A stretch of 64,000 nt of DNA from Clavibacter michiganensis. Its GTDB lineage: Bacteria; Actinomycetota; Actinomycetes; Actinomycetales; Microbacteriaceae. The DNA is taken from positions 1,488,001-1,552,000 of the forward strand of contig MDHJ01000001.1 in assembly GCA_002150995.1 (NCBI GenBank). The letters run 5' to 3'. The notes below the pieces were generated by a model that made no database searches, had not been told where the DNA came from, and saw only the letters and a list, made by a program, of their open reading frames with translations. Position numbers and translations under genes: made by a program. Below are positions 31,342 through 42,432 of this stretch, one piece after another (the first letter of the stretch is position 1; every line of letters begins with the position of its first letter).

Positions 31342-32331
31342 GTGCCCGAGGGGCATTCGATCCACCGGATCGCGAAGCAGTTCGAGGCGCACTTCGTCGG
31401 CGACGCGGTGCAGGCGTCGTCGCCGCAGGGCCGATTCGCGGAGGGCGCCGCCGTGCTCGACGGGCGGCGGCTCCTCGGCGCGAAGGCCGTCGGCAAGCAG
31501 ATGTTCCTCGAGTTCGACGGCGGGGTGTGGCTCCGCGTGCACCTCGGGCTCTACGGTGCATGGGACTTCGCCGGCGACGTGTCGACGCTGAACCGGATGG
31601 GACAGAACGGCATGCGCGGCGACGTGCCGGTCGACGAGCGCGTGGACGCCGCGCCCGTGGACACGGCCGCCGAGGACTCCCTCGCCAGCATCGGGGCACC
31701 CCGTCGCGCACGCCTCCGCATGGCCGAGCAGGAGAAGGTCCACGACCCGTTCTCCTCGGAGGCGTGGCCGCCGGAGCCCGTGGGCCAGGTGCGCGTGCGC
31801 CTGCTCACGGAGCACGCCGTGGCGGACCTCCGCGGCCCCACCGCATGCGTGGTCGCGGACGCCGAGGAGGTGCAGCAGGCCATCGACAAGCTCGGGCCGG
31901 ATCCGCTCGTCGAGGGCGGCAAGCGCTCCGAGGACCGGTTCACGGCCACGGTGCGGAAGAAGCCCACCGCCATCGGGCTGCTGCTCATGGACCAGGCCGT
32001 CGTCAGCGGCATCGGCAACGTCTACCGGGCCGAGCTGCTGTTCCGGGCGCGGCAGAACCCGCACACCCCGGGGCGCGACGTGCCCGAGGACGTCGTGCGC
32101 GGTCTCTGGAAGGACTGGTCGAAGCTGCTCCGCAAGGGCGTCGAGGTGGGGCAGATGATGACCATGGACGGGTTGCGCGGCAAGAGGCTCGACGCGGCGC
32201 TCCGCAACCGGGCCGACCGCCACTGGGTGTACCACCGCGAGGGCCTGCCGTGCCGCGTGTGCGGCACGAACATCGTGATGGAGGAGGCTGCGGGGCGGAA
32301 GCTCTACTGGTGCCCGTACTGCCAGGCCTGA
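31342..32331 (+). CDS. Fpg/Nei family DNA glycosylase
   Basis: Base-excision repair enzyme that removes oxidised bases and nicks the backbone. The 329-residue chain begins with GTG and reads PEGHSIHRIA, so P2 is the Schiff-base nucleophile and E3 the second acid, as in Nei-type enzymes. GKQMFLEFDGGVWLRVHLG has the conserved lysine, AVVSGIGNVYRAELLFRARQNPH the helix-two-turn-helix, and CRVCGTN plus CPYCQ the C-terminal zinc finger. A 70-residue insertion (residues 95-165, with MGQNGMRGDVPVD) is longer than in E. coli Nei. It is probably cotranscribed with rpiB. Which lesions it prefers is not decided by the sequence. Confidence 0.93.
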   Translation: MPEGHSIHRIAKQFEAHFVGDAVQASSPQGRFAEGAAVLDGRRLLGAKAVGKQMFLEFDGGVWLRVHLGLYGAWDFAGDVSTLNRMGQNGMRGDVPVDERVDAAPVDTAAEDSLASIGAPRRARLRMAEQEKVHDPFSSEAWPPEPVGQVRVRLLTEHAVADLRGPTACVVADAEEVQQAIDKLGPDPLVEGGKRSEDRFTATVRKKPTAIGLLLMDQAVVSGIGNVYRAELLFRARQNPHTPGRDVPEDVVRGLWKDWSKLLRKGVEVGQMMTMDGLRGKRLDAALRNRADRHWVYHREGLPCRVCGTNIVMEEAAGRKLYWCPYCQA

Positions 32332-32413
32332 TGCACGGGGCGTGACGGTGCATCGTCCCCGAGGCTGCGGGCGCTGGAGGGCCCGAGACGCGCTCCTCGC
32401 GCGGGGATGACGA

Positions 32414-32447
32414 GAGGGGCCCGGATCCTGCTGGATCCGGGCCCCTC
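32414..32447. terminator. Bidirectional hairpin terminator
   Basis: A perfect 15-bp stem, GAGGGGCCCGGATCC pairing with GGATCCGGGCCCCTC, with a TGCT loop, between the convergent Fpg/Nei gene (+) and dps (-). Confidence 0.85.
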
Positions 32448-32474
32448 GTCCGTCGGCGCGTGCCGGTCGGCCGG

Positions 32475-32960
32475 CTACTCGCTGATGTGCGCGAACAGGA
32501 ACCAGCGGTCCTTCTCGAGACCGCGGGCGATCTCGATGGCCACGTCCTGGCTGTTGACGTCGATCTCCCCGAGCTCCTGGACCGCGCGGTTGACGAGCTC
32601 CATGGTCGCGTCGATCTGCGCGATGACCTCGGCGATGGTCGCGCTCGACTGGCGGAAGCCGGGCGTGAGCGGAGCCGTGGTGGTCGAGGCGGCCACCGTC
32701 TCGATGCGGGCGTCGATGGGGAGGCCGAGGGCGACGACGCGCTCGGCGGCGGTGTCGGCCCAGTCCTGGGCGTGGGAGACGAGGACGTCGAGGAACTCGT
32801 GGACGCCGATGAAGTTGGCGCCGCGGACGTGCCAGTGCGCCTGCTTGCCGTTGACGGCGAGGGCCTGGAGGTTGACGACGACGGGGCTCAGGAACTGCGC
32901 GACGCCGGCGGCGACGTCGGCCGAGGCGGAGCTGGTGGGGACGTGGACGGTGTCGGTCAT
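32475..32960 (-). CDS. dps: Dps, DNA-protecting ferritin-like protein
   Basis: Dodecameric ferritin that oxidises and stores iron and shields DNA in stationary phase. The 161 residues contain the four-helix bundle: NLQALAVNGKQAHWHVRGANFIGVHEFLDVLVSHAQDWADTAAER gives the inter-subunit ferroxidase ligands (H in HWHV, D and E in the next helix). Later segments are VNSQDVAIEIARGLEKDRWFLFAHISE. The ATG at 32960 is chosen because AGGAGAACCC lies directly upstream; a longer frame adds only shadow sequence. N-terminal lysines for DNA binding are absent, so DNA binding is uncertain. No DtxR/IdeR-type iron box was recognised in the 126 bases upstream. Confidence 0.94.
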   Translation of the reverse strand: MTDTVHVPTSSASADVAAGVAQFLSPVVVNLQALAVNGKQAHWHVRGANFIGVHEFLDVLVSHAQDWADTAAERVVALGLPIDARIETVAASTTTAPLTPGFRQSSATIAEVIAQIDATMELVNRAVQELGEIDVNSQDVAIEIARGLEKDRWFLFAHISE

Positions 32961-33086
32961 GGGTTCTCCTCGAACGTGGACGGGTCTGCGGGCTGCGGAC
33001 GGTGACCTCAATCTCGCGCACCTCGTCGAGCGCCGCAAGCAAGCTGAGGCATCGCTTACCGGGACGCGTGGGCTCCCGGCGACCGC

Positions 33087-36000
33087 TCAGCGCAGGGCGG
33101 AGACGCGGGCCGCGACCTCGCGGAGGTCGCGGATCCGCCGCTCGTAGCGGGCGGCCACCGCGATGAGCACGACGCCGCCGATGCCCGCCCAGGCCCACCA
33201 CGGCACCGTCGCCGACGCGTCGCGGATCCACGGCCAGAGCTGGGCGATCGCGTGGACCAGCAGCACGGCACCCCCGATGAGGAAGGGGGCCCGGAGGCGC
33301 CGCGACGCTCCGACGAGGAGCACCGCGAGCGCCGCGACGCCGAGCGCGACGATCCTCCATGCGGGGGAGGGGCCGAGGTCGGCCAGCAGCGGCGGCACCA
33401 TCAGGACGAGGAGCCCGGGTGCCAGATGGCGCATGCTGCCCGCCGTCGGGTCGTCCGCCATCCGCCGCGTGCCGACCGCGATGAGGGCCAGGGCGACGGG
33501 CACCGTGACCCATTCGACCGGATCCGCGGCACCGGTGGCTGCGAGGACGGCGGCCGCGAGCACGGCCGCGACGAGGGCGGAGACCGCGACCAGCGGGTCG
33601 ACGAGCGGGCCCCGCCGCGAGGGTCGAGGCTCCGGGGTGGACCGGTGCTCGGCGGGGCCGGTCGCCGCGTCGCTGCCGGGGTCGTCGCCGTCGCCATGGT
33701 CGCCGCCCTCGACGTGCGGGGCCCGGGCACCGCTGCTCGCCGCCGCGACGTGGAGGAGGGCGACGAGGGCGACGAGGACCGCGGATCGCGCGGTCGTGCC
33801 GGGGAGGGCGGCACCGTGCCCGACGATGATCGCGACGGTGCCGACGATCGTGACGCCCGCGAGCGCCGCGAGTGCCAGTGCGCGTGGCGCGACGGCCAGG
33901 ACGGCGACGAGGGCGCCGCCGGGGACCGCGGCGACGGGTGCGGACGGCCCGGCTGTCGAGGGCGCGGCCGCCGACGGGGTCGGAGTCGCCGGCGCGTCGT
34001 GGCGCGACGCACGCGGAGGCGCCTCCGCCCCCGTGCCCAGGAGCGCGACCGCCAGGATCAGCACGACGCCGCTCGACAGCGACCAGAGGTCCGTGCGTCC
34101 CGGGGTGGCGGGCGCGTCGGCCAGCAGCTGCGCGAGGGGACGGCCGAGGCCGACGAGGAGCACGGCGAGGGCCGCCGGGGCCGCCGTCGCGACGAGCAGG
34201 GATCTGCGAGCGCGCTCGGAGGGAGCTGAGCCGGCGGTGCGCTCGAGCGTCGGCGTCGGCGCCACCGACCGGCCTAGTGCGGCGCAGGCGAGGATCAGGC
34301 AGGCTCCGGCGCCGCCGCCGAGGACGAGGCCGCGCACGGGCCCGCCCTCCCAGGACGCCACCGCGGTCGGCACGGCCGCCAGGAGGAGGGCGGCGAGTAG
34401 CAGCGGCGCGCCGCTCCCGGTGCGGCGCGACCCATCCGGGCCGGCACGGAGGGATGACAGCGGGCCCCGCTCGAGAGCGGCGGCGACGAGCAGCAGGACC
34501 CCGGCCGGCGGGAGGACGTACGGCTCGACCGATCCGACGTCCCCGCGGCGAGCGCGACCCAGAGGGCGGCCGAACCGAGGACGAGGGCACCCCAGCCCAG
34601 CCTGCGGCGACCCGCGGACCGCGGATCGAGGGACGTGATCAGCACGGCGCTCGCCGCGAGGAGCAGGGCGAGCGGGAGACCCGGCGCGTCCACCACGGCG
34701 GTCGCGGCGACGGCGACCAGCACGAGCACGCCCACGGCCGCGTCCGCCGCGTACCCCGCCGGGCGCTGGACCCGACGGGAGCCGCCGGCTTCCGCGGTCC
34801 GGGCGCCCAGGCGCGCCGCGGCGCCGACGGCGGCGATGAGGACCGCGGTCACGACCGGCACCGCGACCGCCCCGGTGTCCGCCGCGGGGGACGCCGATCG
34901 CCACGACGCGAGGGCGACGACGACCGCTGCGATGTGGGCCACGGCCGTCACGACGTCGAGGACCCGACGATGCGCCGTGCGGATCGCGAGGAGGGCGCCG
35001 GCGCCGGACACCAGGAGGACGGCTGCGGCGAGGGGTCGCGTCACGCCCTGTTCGGGCCGGACGGAGAGGACCATCACCAGCGCCGTGAGGGCGGGGACCA
35101 CCGCGATCGCGGCCCCGGCGATGAGGCTGTCGACGGCGTCCCGGGCGGCCCGCAGGACGAGGGCGCCCGTCGCCACCAGGAGCGCGCACGTGACCACGAG
35201 CTGCGCGTCGACGGCCCATGTGCGCTCGACCGGCGCTGCCGCCAAGCGGATCGCACGGGTGGCGCCGAGGGCGAGGAGCCCCAGACCGCCGCCGACGACC
35301 GTCGCGCGGAGGAGCGGGCGGACGGCGGAGGGGACCCGGCCGAGTCCCGCGGCGGCGGACAGTGCGAGCGCGGCCAGCACCGCGGTGGCGATGAGCGGCC
35401 GGAAGACGTCGTCCGCGCGTCCGGCGGGCGCCAGGGGGAGGGCGGCCGTGAGGATCCCCGCGAGCACCAGTGAGGTGACACCCCGTCGCACCCGCGGACC
35501 GTGCGCGTCGGCCTCGGGCCGGTCGACGCGGAGCGCTGCCCGATGCAGCAGGGCCGCGACGGCGAGGAGCGTCCCGGCGATCGGCAGGACGTAGGCCTCG
35601 ACGAGGCGGACGTCCGTCGCCAGGAGGCGCGACCACAGTGCGGCGATCCCCAGGCCGAGGGCCGTCCACGCCCAGATGCGCCGCGCGCTGCGGGAGAGGA
35701 GGAGGCCGTCGGCGGCGGTCGAGAGGACGAGGGAGGCGACCGCCAGGACGACGAGCGGGATCCACACCCGGTCCTCTCGTCCGCCGAGGGCCCCCCGACG
35801 ACCGCGATGGGGAGCGCCGCGGCGCCCACTGCGACCGAGCCGGCGTCCAGGGCCACGCGCAGCGCCCGGGACGCGCGGAGGTAGGCGAGGCGCCCTGCCG
35901 CGATCACCACGAGGGCGACAGCGGCGGGGAGGATGCCGGAGGTCAGCCCGCGCGACGGCAGCAGGACGGCGACCGTGATCACGACGGCGAGGCCCACCGG

Positions 36001-38779
36001 CGCTGTCAGCGCAGCCGTCGCCGACCTCGTCAGCCGCTCCCGGGTGATCCGGCTGCGCGGACCGGGGGATCGACGCGACGGGATGGAAGCCGGGACTCCA
36101 GCGGGCGCGTCCTCAGCGGGCGCGTCCTCGGCGGGCGCGGCCCCGACCCCGAGCCCGGCGACGATCGGTCGCTGCCCGGAGCCCAGGGGCTCGAGGAGCT
36201 CGACGACTTCGCCGGGGGTGCGCTCGGGACGCGGCGGGAGGGGGCGGAGCCCGACACCCCCGGCTGTCCATGCGACGAGTCCGGCGGCGAGGAGCACCTG
36301 CGCTGCCACGGGCCAGGCGGGCGCGGAGGTCAGGCGCCCGCCCGCGCCGTCGGCTCCCGCCAGCATCACGAGGAGGGAAGCGACCAGCCCGGGGAGGAGC
36401 GACGTGACGAGCACCAGGCTCCGCCGCGCCCCGGGCGCGGAGCGGAGGAGACCGGCGACGAGGACGAGGGCACCGGACGTCGCGAGCACGAGGACCACGG
36501 GATCGGACGCATCTCCGAAGGTCGCGGAGGGGGAGGTCCGCCGATGACGCCGGCGTGGCGCAAGGACGGCGCCAGGGCCGCGACGGAGAGCAGGGTGCCC
36601 GCCGCCGCGACGACGGTGGCGCCGCCACGAGCCACGGCGCTGTCCCCGGTGCGGGCGACGACGGCGAGGAGCCCCAGGAGGACGGGGGTGGCTGCCCACC
36701 AGGTGGGTGCGCTGCCCCATGAGGCGAGCCAGCCCGCTACGGCGGCGGCGATGCCGAGCGCGCTCACGGGAGCGGAACGGGCATCGAGGAGGACGCGGGC
36801 GCCGGCGGTCGGCCCCGGCTCCGGCGCGGGGACGGTGCCGTCGGCATCCGCGGTGGACAGGTCGCTGCGGGCTGGGGCCGCCTCGGTCCGGATCCCGAGC
36901 GCCACCACGGCGGCCGCCACGAGGACGTACAGGGCCACGACCGCGGCGAGCGGGCCGATGGCGGGGATCGCGACCACCACCACGACCGCGCCCGACCAGG
37001 CGAGGGCGCCGCGTCGCGCAGCCAGCCGACGCCCGAGGACCGAGGCGCCGAGCACGAGGAGCCAGGCCGCGACGACGCCGAGGACCGCGGCCCTGTCGGC
37101 GGCCGCCGCCCCGAGGGCGCCGGTCTCCCGCGCCAGCTCCCGCACCGGGTCGCTTCCGGGTTCGAGCGCCCATGGGGGCAGGCCGGCGACCATCGCCGCA
37201 GCGGCGCCGCCTGCCGCGGTCAGGGCTACGGGCAGCGCGGCGACGATCGCGACCACGCCCGCGGCCGACCGAGCGACACGGGCGGACGCGGCGTGCAGGG
37301 GCGATGTCAGACGCCCGGCGGCCACGTCGAGCACCGCGACGACCAGGACGGCGGCGACCAGCTGTCCGCAGAGCGTCAGGAGGGCTGGACCGCCGGTGAC
37401 TGCCGTGACCGGGACGGCCATGGCGGCACCGGCGCCGGCGACCACGGAGGCGAGGATGCGCAGCGGCCGCGTGCCCCAGGTCGCGGCCGCCGGGGGAGTG
37501 CGGGCGGCGTCGTCGTCGCCGCCTTCGCGGTCGCCGTGATCGGCCGTCGTGACGGCGGGCGTGCTGGACGACAGGAGCGCGGCGTGCACGGCCGCCGCGG
37601 TCGCTGCGAGGAGGAGGGGGACCGCAGGGACCGCGCCCGGGTCGGCGGCGCTCGCCGCTCCGGCGAGGAGAGCCCCGGCCGCGGTGGCGACGCCGACGAC
37701 ACGGAGCATGAGCCGCTCCCACGAGGAGGGCGACCACCAGCGCGCGCCTGGGGCAGCGCGTGCAGGAGCGACACGGCGGAGGCGAAGGCGAGCGCCAGCG
37801 CGGTGCGCGTGGCCGGATCGAGGGAGGAGGCGGAGGCCGCGAGCAGCCCGGCGGCGACGGGGAGACCGGCCCAACCCGCCAACCCGATCGCGCGGACCCG
37901 CAGCAGCGGGCGGAGCGCGAGGAGGACCGCCGAGGCGACCAGGGTGCCGACGCCGAAGTAGCGGAACGGATCCGCGGATCCCGCCCCGGCGAGGTCGTAC
38001 GCCCGCACCGCCCAGACGTCGAGGTGGAGGAGGACGACGCCGACGACGCCCACCGCCTCCGCCGTCCCGGCCAGTCGTCGCCGTGCGAGGACCGCGGACG
38101 CGGCGAAGGCGGCGACGGTCACGGCGCCGGTGATGGCCGCGCGCACGAGGAGCCCGTAGGTGACGAAGGCGTAGACGACGTAGAACACGGCGGCCACGGA
38201 GAGCAGCACGACGCCGATGCTCAGCATCACGACCGGCACGCTCAACCGGCGGCGCGGGGCGGCCGGCGCGGGACGAGAGGCGGGAGGCACAGCGGCGGGA
38301 GGCACAGCGGCGGCGGGCTCCGCCGACCTGGGGAGCGTCGCCGGCGTGCGGGCCGGATCCGCCGGCGGTGCCCAGCCCGGCTTGGGCGGCACGGCTCGAG
38401 GAGGGGCGATGCCGGCGGCTGTCGACGGGGAGACCGCACCCGCGGCCTCGGTGCGCGCCGTCTCCGCGGTGCGCGCAGCGCGGTGAGCCTCCGCGGTGCG
38501 TGCGGCCGCCCAGTCGCGCATGGAGCCGAGCAGCCGCGTGCGGTCGTCGACGAGCCGGACGATGTCCGCGGACACGCGGAGGACCTCGGCGGCCCCGGGT
38601 GCCCGGACGTCGAGGCCGCACCTGGCGCAGACCAGGGCGCCGAGCGGGGCGAAGCAGGAGGGGCACAGGTCCGTGCGGGTGAGATGCTCGGCGCGATCCG
38701 GCCAGGAGGCTCCGGCACGAGGTGCCGCGCCGTCGTCCGCATCCGTCCGAGGGCCGGTTCCCGCGTCGTCCGTGACCAT
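33087..38779 (-). pseudogene. Giant multi-pass membrane protein (SCO7613 C-terminal family), four frameshifts as sequenced
   Basis: The protein begins MVTDDAGTGPR and has a zinc ribbon, C39-P-S-C42 and C51-A-R-C54. A helix (RLLGSMRDWAAARTAEAHRAAR) and a Pro/Ala linker precede dozens of hydrophobic helices rich in Ala, Val and Leu. The reading frame changes four times: near 37750-37753, at 36529-36533, 35791-35796 and 34541-34544. Each lies in a G or C run and is repaired by one added base. The repaired length, 1,898 codons, is an exact multiple of three and ends ARYERRIRDLREVAARVSALR at the stop. The pattern matches SCO7613-type membrane proteins of Microbacteriaceae, function unknown. Position of the second of the four sites is well constrained; the first is less so. 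Confidence 0.75.
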
Positions 38780-39001
38780 GTACGCCCCCTGCGCTCGCTC
38801 GGGCGGATCCGCGCATCCACCCGCCGCTCAGGACGCTATCGGCAACCCGGCCCGCCGTGAGGGCCGGGACCCCGAACGGGGGCCCGTCTTGAGGGGCGGC
38901 ACCTGGGGAGGGGCGGCGGATGCGGCCGCAAGCCGCCCGCCGGCGTCGGACGCAGCCACCGCGGGGAGACCGCGTGCACGGGAGGGGAGAGGGACCAGGA
39001 G

Positions 39002-39072
39002 AGGGGATGACGGGAATCGAACCCGCGTGATCAGTTTGGAAGACTGAGGCTCTACCATTGAGCTACATCCCC
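39002..39072 (-). tRNA. tRNA-Gly (TCC anticodon)
   Basis: On the minus strand acceptor GGGGATG pairs with CATCCCC, the D arm is AGCTCAATGGTAGAGC, the anticodon stem TCAGT/ACTGA holds loop CTTCCAA with anticodon TCC, and the T loop is TTCGATT. The discriminator is T and CCA is not encoded. Confidence 0.95.
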
Positions 39073-39262
39073 GCGATGCCGGTGCCGCCGCCCCGAGGGG
39101 CCGCACGCCGGATGCGCGGGGTCCAGCGTAGCGCAGCCTCCCGCCGCCGGTGACCAGCGCCCGGCACGAGTCGGATAGGCTGTGCCACGGTCGGATCGGC
39201 TTCCGCGCGCCTGCACGTCGAGGTGCACGGTGCCCGCGCCGACCGAGGGAATGCGTGGCAGC

Positions 39263-39338
39263 CGGGGCGTAGCGTAGTGGCTAGCGCGTCCGCTTTGGGA
39301 GCGGAAGACCGCAGGTTCGAGTCCTGTCGCCCCGACCA
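39263..39338 (+). tRNA. tRNA-Pro (TGG anticodon)
   Basis: Acceptor CGGGGCG pairs with CGCCCCG, the D arm is AGCGTAGTGGCTAGCGC, the anticodon loop is TTTGGGA with anticodon TGG, and the T loop is TTCGAGT. The discriminator is A and CCA is encoded at 39336-39338. It is 65 bases upstream of tig. Confidence 0.95.
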
Positions 39339-39403
39339 CATCCCCGACGACGAAATGCCGTCTCAGCCGAGGCGCGTACCGCGAATACAGGAGAACTCCA
39401 CAC

Positions 39404-40861
39404 GTGAAGACCACGGTCGAAAAGCTGAGCCCCACGCGCGTCAAGCTCGCGATCTCTGCCACCCCCGAAGACCTGAAGCCGCACATCGACCACGCATACG
39501 GCCACATCGCCGAGCAGGTCAACATCCCCGGCTTCCGCAAGGGCAAGGTGCCGCCCGCCATCATCGACCAGCGCGTCGGTCGCGAGGCCGTGCTGGAGCA
39601 CGCCGTCAACGACGGCATGGACGGCTTCTACCAGGCCGCGGTCAAGGAGTCGGACATCCGTCCCCTCGGCCGCCCCGAGGCGGACGTCAAGGAGTGGCCC
39701 GGCAAGGACCTCACCGGCGACCTGCTCCTCGAGATCGAGGTCGACGTCCGCCCCGAGTTCGACCTGCCGTCCTACGAGGGCCTCGAGCTCACCGTGGACT
39801 CCGTCAAGGTCACCGACGACGAGGTCGGCACCGAGCTCGACAGCCTGCGCAGCCGCTTCGGCACGCTGATCACGGTGGACCGTCCCGCGAAGACGGGCGA
39901 CTTCGTGCAGATCGACCTCACCGCGACCATCGCCGGCAACGCCGTCGACACCGCGAGCGGCATCTCCTACGAGCTCGGCTCCGGCGACCTCATCGACGGG
40001 ATCGACGAGGCGCTCGAGTCCCTCACCGCGGGGGAGAGCACCACCTTCGAGTCGAAGCTGCTCGGCGGCGACAACGAGGGCGAGACGGCCGAGATCGCCG
40101 TCACCGTCCAGTCCGTCAAGGAGCGCGAGCTGCCCGAGGCCGACGACGACTTCGCCCAGATCGCCAGCGAGTTCGACACCATCGACGAGCTGCGCGAGGA
40201 CCTCAAGACCCAGGTCGGCAAGTCCAAGGTGTTCGGCCAGGTCACCCAGGCCCGCGACCAGATCGTCGACAAGCTCCTCGAGGGCGTCGAGATCCCCGTC
40301 CCCGAGAAGCTCGTCGAGGACGAGGTGCACCGCCACCTCGAGAACGAGAACCGCCTCGAGGACGACGTGCACCGCGCCGAGGTCAAGGAGTCCAGCGAGA
40401 AGGCGTTCCGCCAGCAGCTGCTGCTCGACGTCATCGCCGAGAAGGAGGAGCTGAAGGTCAGCCAGGACGAGCTGACCCAGTACCTCATCCAGGGCGCGCA
40501 GCAGTACAACATGGAGCCGAACGAGTTCGTCCAGGTGCTGCAGCAGAACAACCAGATCCCCGCCATGGTCGGCGAGGTCGCGCGCAACAAGGCCCTCGCG
40601 GTCGTGCTCGACAAGGCGAAGGTCGTGGACGCCGACGGGAAGGTCGTCGACGTCACCGAGTTCACGCAGCCCGTCGTCCGTGACGCCGATGCCGCCGAGC
40701 CCGCCGACGCGGACGCCGAGGCCGTCGTCGCCGACGCTCCCGCGGAGGAGGCCGAGGCCCCCGCCGAGGCCGCCGCCGTCGCGGAGGCGCCCGCCGAGAA
40801 GCCGAAGAAGAAGGCGGCGCCCAAGAAGAAGGCCGCCCCGAAGGCCGCCGACTCGGAGTAG
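39404..40861 (+). CDS. tig: Trigger factor (ribosome-associated chaperone/PPIase)
   Basis: Binds the ribosome exit tunnel and folds nascent chains. The 485-residue chain has the N-terminal ribosome-binding domain with the signature GFRKGKVPP near residues 43-51, the FKBP-type PPIase domain ([16 protein letters not shown] and [14 protein letters not shown]) and the helical C-terminal chaperone domain. A Lys/Ala/Glu-rich tail, [16 protein letters not shown], is actinobacteria-typical. The GTG at 39404 is the family start ([14 protein letters not shown]). GGAGAACTCCAC lies upstream. The order tig-clpP1-clpP2-clpX is conserved in many bacteria. Confidence 0.96.
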   Translation: MKTTVEKLSPTRVKLAISATPEDLKPHIDHAYGHIAEQVNIPGFRKGKVPPAIIDQRVGREAVLEHAVNDGMDGFYQAAVKESDIRPLGRPEADVKEWPGKDLTGDLLLEIEVDVRPEFDLPSYEGLELTVDSVKVTDDEVGTELDSLRSRFGTLITVDRPAKTGDFVQIDLTATIAGNAVDTASGISYELGSGDLIDGIDEALESLTAGESTTFESKLLGGDNEGETAEIAVTVQSVKERELPEADDDFAQIASEFDTIDELREDLKTQVGKSKVFGQVTQARDQIVDKLLEGVEIPVPEKLVEDEVHRHLENENRLEDDVHRAEVKESSEKAFRQQLLLDVIAEKEELKVSQDELTQYLIQGAQQYNMEPNEFVQVLQQNNQIPAMVGEVARNKALAVVLDKAKVVDADGKVVDVTEFTQPVVRDADAAEPADADAEAVVADAPAEEAEAPAEAAAVAEAPAEKPKKKAAPKKKAAPKAADSE

Positions 40862-40894
40862 TCGCATCCGCCGGACGCATGCACGCGGTCGGCA

Positions 40895-40936
40895 GCACGA
40901 GGGCCCGGGGAGCAGACGCTCCCCGGGCCCTCGTGC
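40895..40936 (+). terminator. Hairpin terminator after tig
   Basis: A perfect 19-bp stem with arms GCACGAGGGCCCGGGGAGC and its complement, with a four-base AGAC loop, 33 bases after the tig stop. Confidence 0.9.
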
Positions 40937-40950
40937 GTCCTGCGGCGCGG

Positions 40951-41043
40951 CGGCGGCACCGCTCCGCCCGCGCGGCGGCACCGCTCCGCCCGCGGCGGCG
41001 GCACCGCTCCGCCCGCGGCGGCGGCACCGCTCCGCCCGCGGCG
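40951..41043. repeat. Tandem 22-23-bp repeat array, four units
   Basis: The 17-base core GCACCGCTCCGCCCGCG recurs at 40956, 40978, 41001 and 41024 (spacings 22, 23 and 23), with GGCGGCG between copies. The array lies between the tig terminator and the clpP1 promoter, ending about 75 bases before the clpP1 start. It has no unique spacers. It may vary in copy number. Confidence 0.85.
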
Positions 41044-41116
41044 AACACGGCGATCGGGCGGACGGCGCTCCGATAGATTCGTGACTCGAAGCGACGAATG
41101 AATGGGAGCTCGAACA

Positions 41117-41703
41117 ATGGCCGAACCGACACTGGTACCCGGTGTTTTTGACCGACTGCTGAAGGACCGCATCATCTGGCTCGGATCCGAGGTCCGCGAC
41201 GACAACGCGAACGAGATCTGCGCGAAGATCCTGCTGCTGGCGGCGGAGGACTCCGAGAAGGACATCTTCCTCTACATCAACTCGCCGGCGGTTCCATCAC
41301 CGCGGGAATGGCCATCTACGACACCATGCAGTTCGTGCCCAACGACATCGTCACCGTCGGGATCGGCATGGCCGCCTCCATGGGCCAGCTGCTGCTCACG
41401 AGCGGCACCAAGGGCAAGCGCTACATCACGCCGAACGCGCGCGTGCTGCTGCACCAGCCCCACGGCGGCTTCGGCGGCACGTCGAGCGACATCCAGACGC
41501 AGGCCCAGCTCATCCTCTCGATGAAGCAGCGCCTCGCCGAGATCACCGCGGGCCAGACCGGCAAGACGGCCGAGCAGATCAACGAGGACGGCGACCGCGA
41601 CCGCTGGTTCACCGCCCAGGAGGCCCTCGAGTACGGCTTCGTCGACCACATCCGCGAGTCGGCGACGGACGTCGTCGGCGGCGGCGGCACCGAGACCTCC
41701 TAG
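41117..41703 (+). pseudogene. clpP1: ATP-dependent Clp protease proteolytic subunit ClpP1, frameshifted as sequenced
   Basis: Serine-protease barrel subunit of the Clp protease. The N-terminal 60 residues ([26 protein letters not shown] to YINSP) are in one frame. At 41287-41288 (GG, expected GGG) the frame shifts and the remainder is in the next, beginning at the [12 protein letters not shown] position. [11 protein letters not shown] carries the catalytic serine, and LLHQPHGG the histidine. With one base added the protein is 195 residues with every feature intact. ClpP1 and ClpP2 form a mixed complex in actinobacteria, essential in Mycobacterium, so a real disruption is unlikely. Start at ATG 41117 is preceded by GGGAGCTCGAACA. 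Confidence 0.92.
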
Positions 41704-41739
41704 AGCCCGCGACAGAGTAGACAGGTAAGAGAAGAGAAC

Positions 41740-42420
41740 ATGGAACTCCCCACCTTCGGCGGCGCCCGCGGCGCCGGCTCCACCGCCACGAGCCCGTCGT
41801 CGCGGTACATCCTCCCCAGCTTCGAGGAGCGCACGGCCTACGGCTACAAGCGGCAGGACCCCTACGCGAAGCTCTTCGAGGACCGCATCATCTTCCTCGG
41901 CGTGCAGGTCGACGACGCGTCGGCCGACGACGTCATGGCGCAGCTGCTCGTGCTCGAGTCGATGGACCCCGACCGCGACATCGTCATGTACATCAACTCG
42001 CCCGGCGGCTCCTTCACGGCCATGACGGCGATCTACGACACGATGCAGTACGTCTCGCCGCAGATCCAGACCGTGTGCCTCGGTCAGGCCGCCTCGGCGG
42101 CGGCTGTCCTGCTCGCGGGCGGAGCGCCCGGGAAGCGCCTCGCGCTCCCCAACGCGCGCGTGCTGATCCACCAGCCCGCCACGGGCGAGTCCAGCGGCGG
42201 ACAGGCCTCCGACATCGAGATCCAGGCGGCGGAGATCATGCGCATGCGCTCCTGGCTCGAGGACACGCTCGCGAAGCACACCAACCGCGACCGCGACCAG
42301 ATCAACCGCGACATCGAGCGCGACAAGATCCTCGGCGCCGACGAGGCCCTGGAGTACGGCCTCATCGACCAGGTGCTCACCTCGCGCAAGAACCTGACGG
42401 CGGCGATCCCCGCCCGCTAG
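41740..42420 (+). CDS. clpP2: ATP-dependent Clp protease proteolytic subunit ClpP2
   Basis: Second ClpP paralogue, 226 residues. S119 in [13 protein letters not shown] and H144 in [24 protein letters not shown] are the catalytic pair, and [20 protein letters not shown] is the handle region. The N-terminal 30 residues are a propeptide-like leader ([16 protein letters not shown]). The ATG lies 36 bases after clpP1, preceded by GTAAGAGAAGAGAAC. Cotranscription with clpP1 is expected. A hairpin terminator follows the stop, and a flavin monooxygenase gene on the opposite strand separates it from clpX. Confidence 0.97.
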   Translation: MELPTFGGARGAGSTATSPSSRYILPSFEERTAYGYKRQDPYAKLFEDRIIFLGVQVDDASADDVMAQLLVLESMDPDRDIVMYINSPGGSFTAMTAIYDTMQYVSPQIQTVCLGQAASAAAVLLAGGAPGKRLALPNARVLIHQPATGESSGGQASDIEIQAAEIMRMRSWLEDTLAKHTNRDRDQINRDIERDKILGADEALEYGLIDQVLTSRKNLTAAIPAR

Positions 42421-42432
42421 GACCCGCACGGA

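Noticed and set aside
33087..38779. Five separate membrane-protein genes in place of one giant gene
   Set aside because: The pieces have no own starts or ribosome sites, are contiguous to within a few bases at each switch, and sum to a multiple of three when four single bases are restored.
41117..41703. Programmed ribosomal frameshifting in clpP1, valS or ugd
   Set aside because: No slippery heptamer, stop-adjacent site or pseudoknot is consistent. The sites are plain G/C runs that differ from gene to gene, and fifteen occur in 64 kb.
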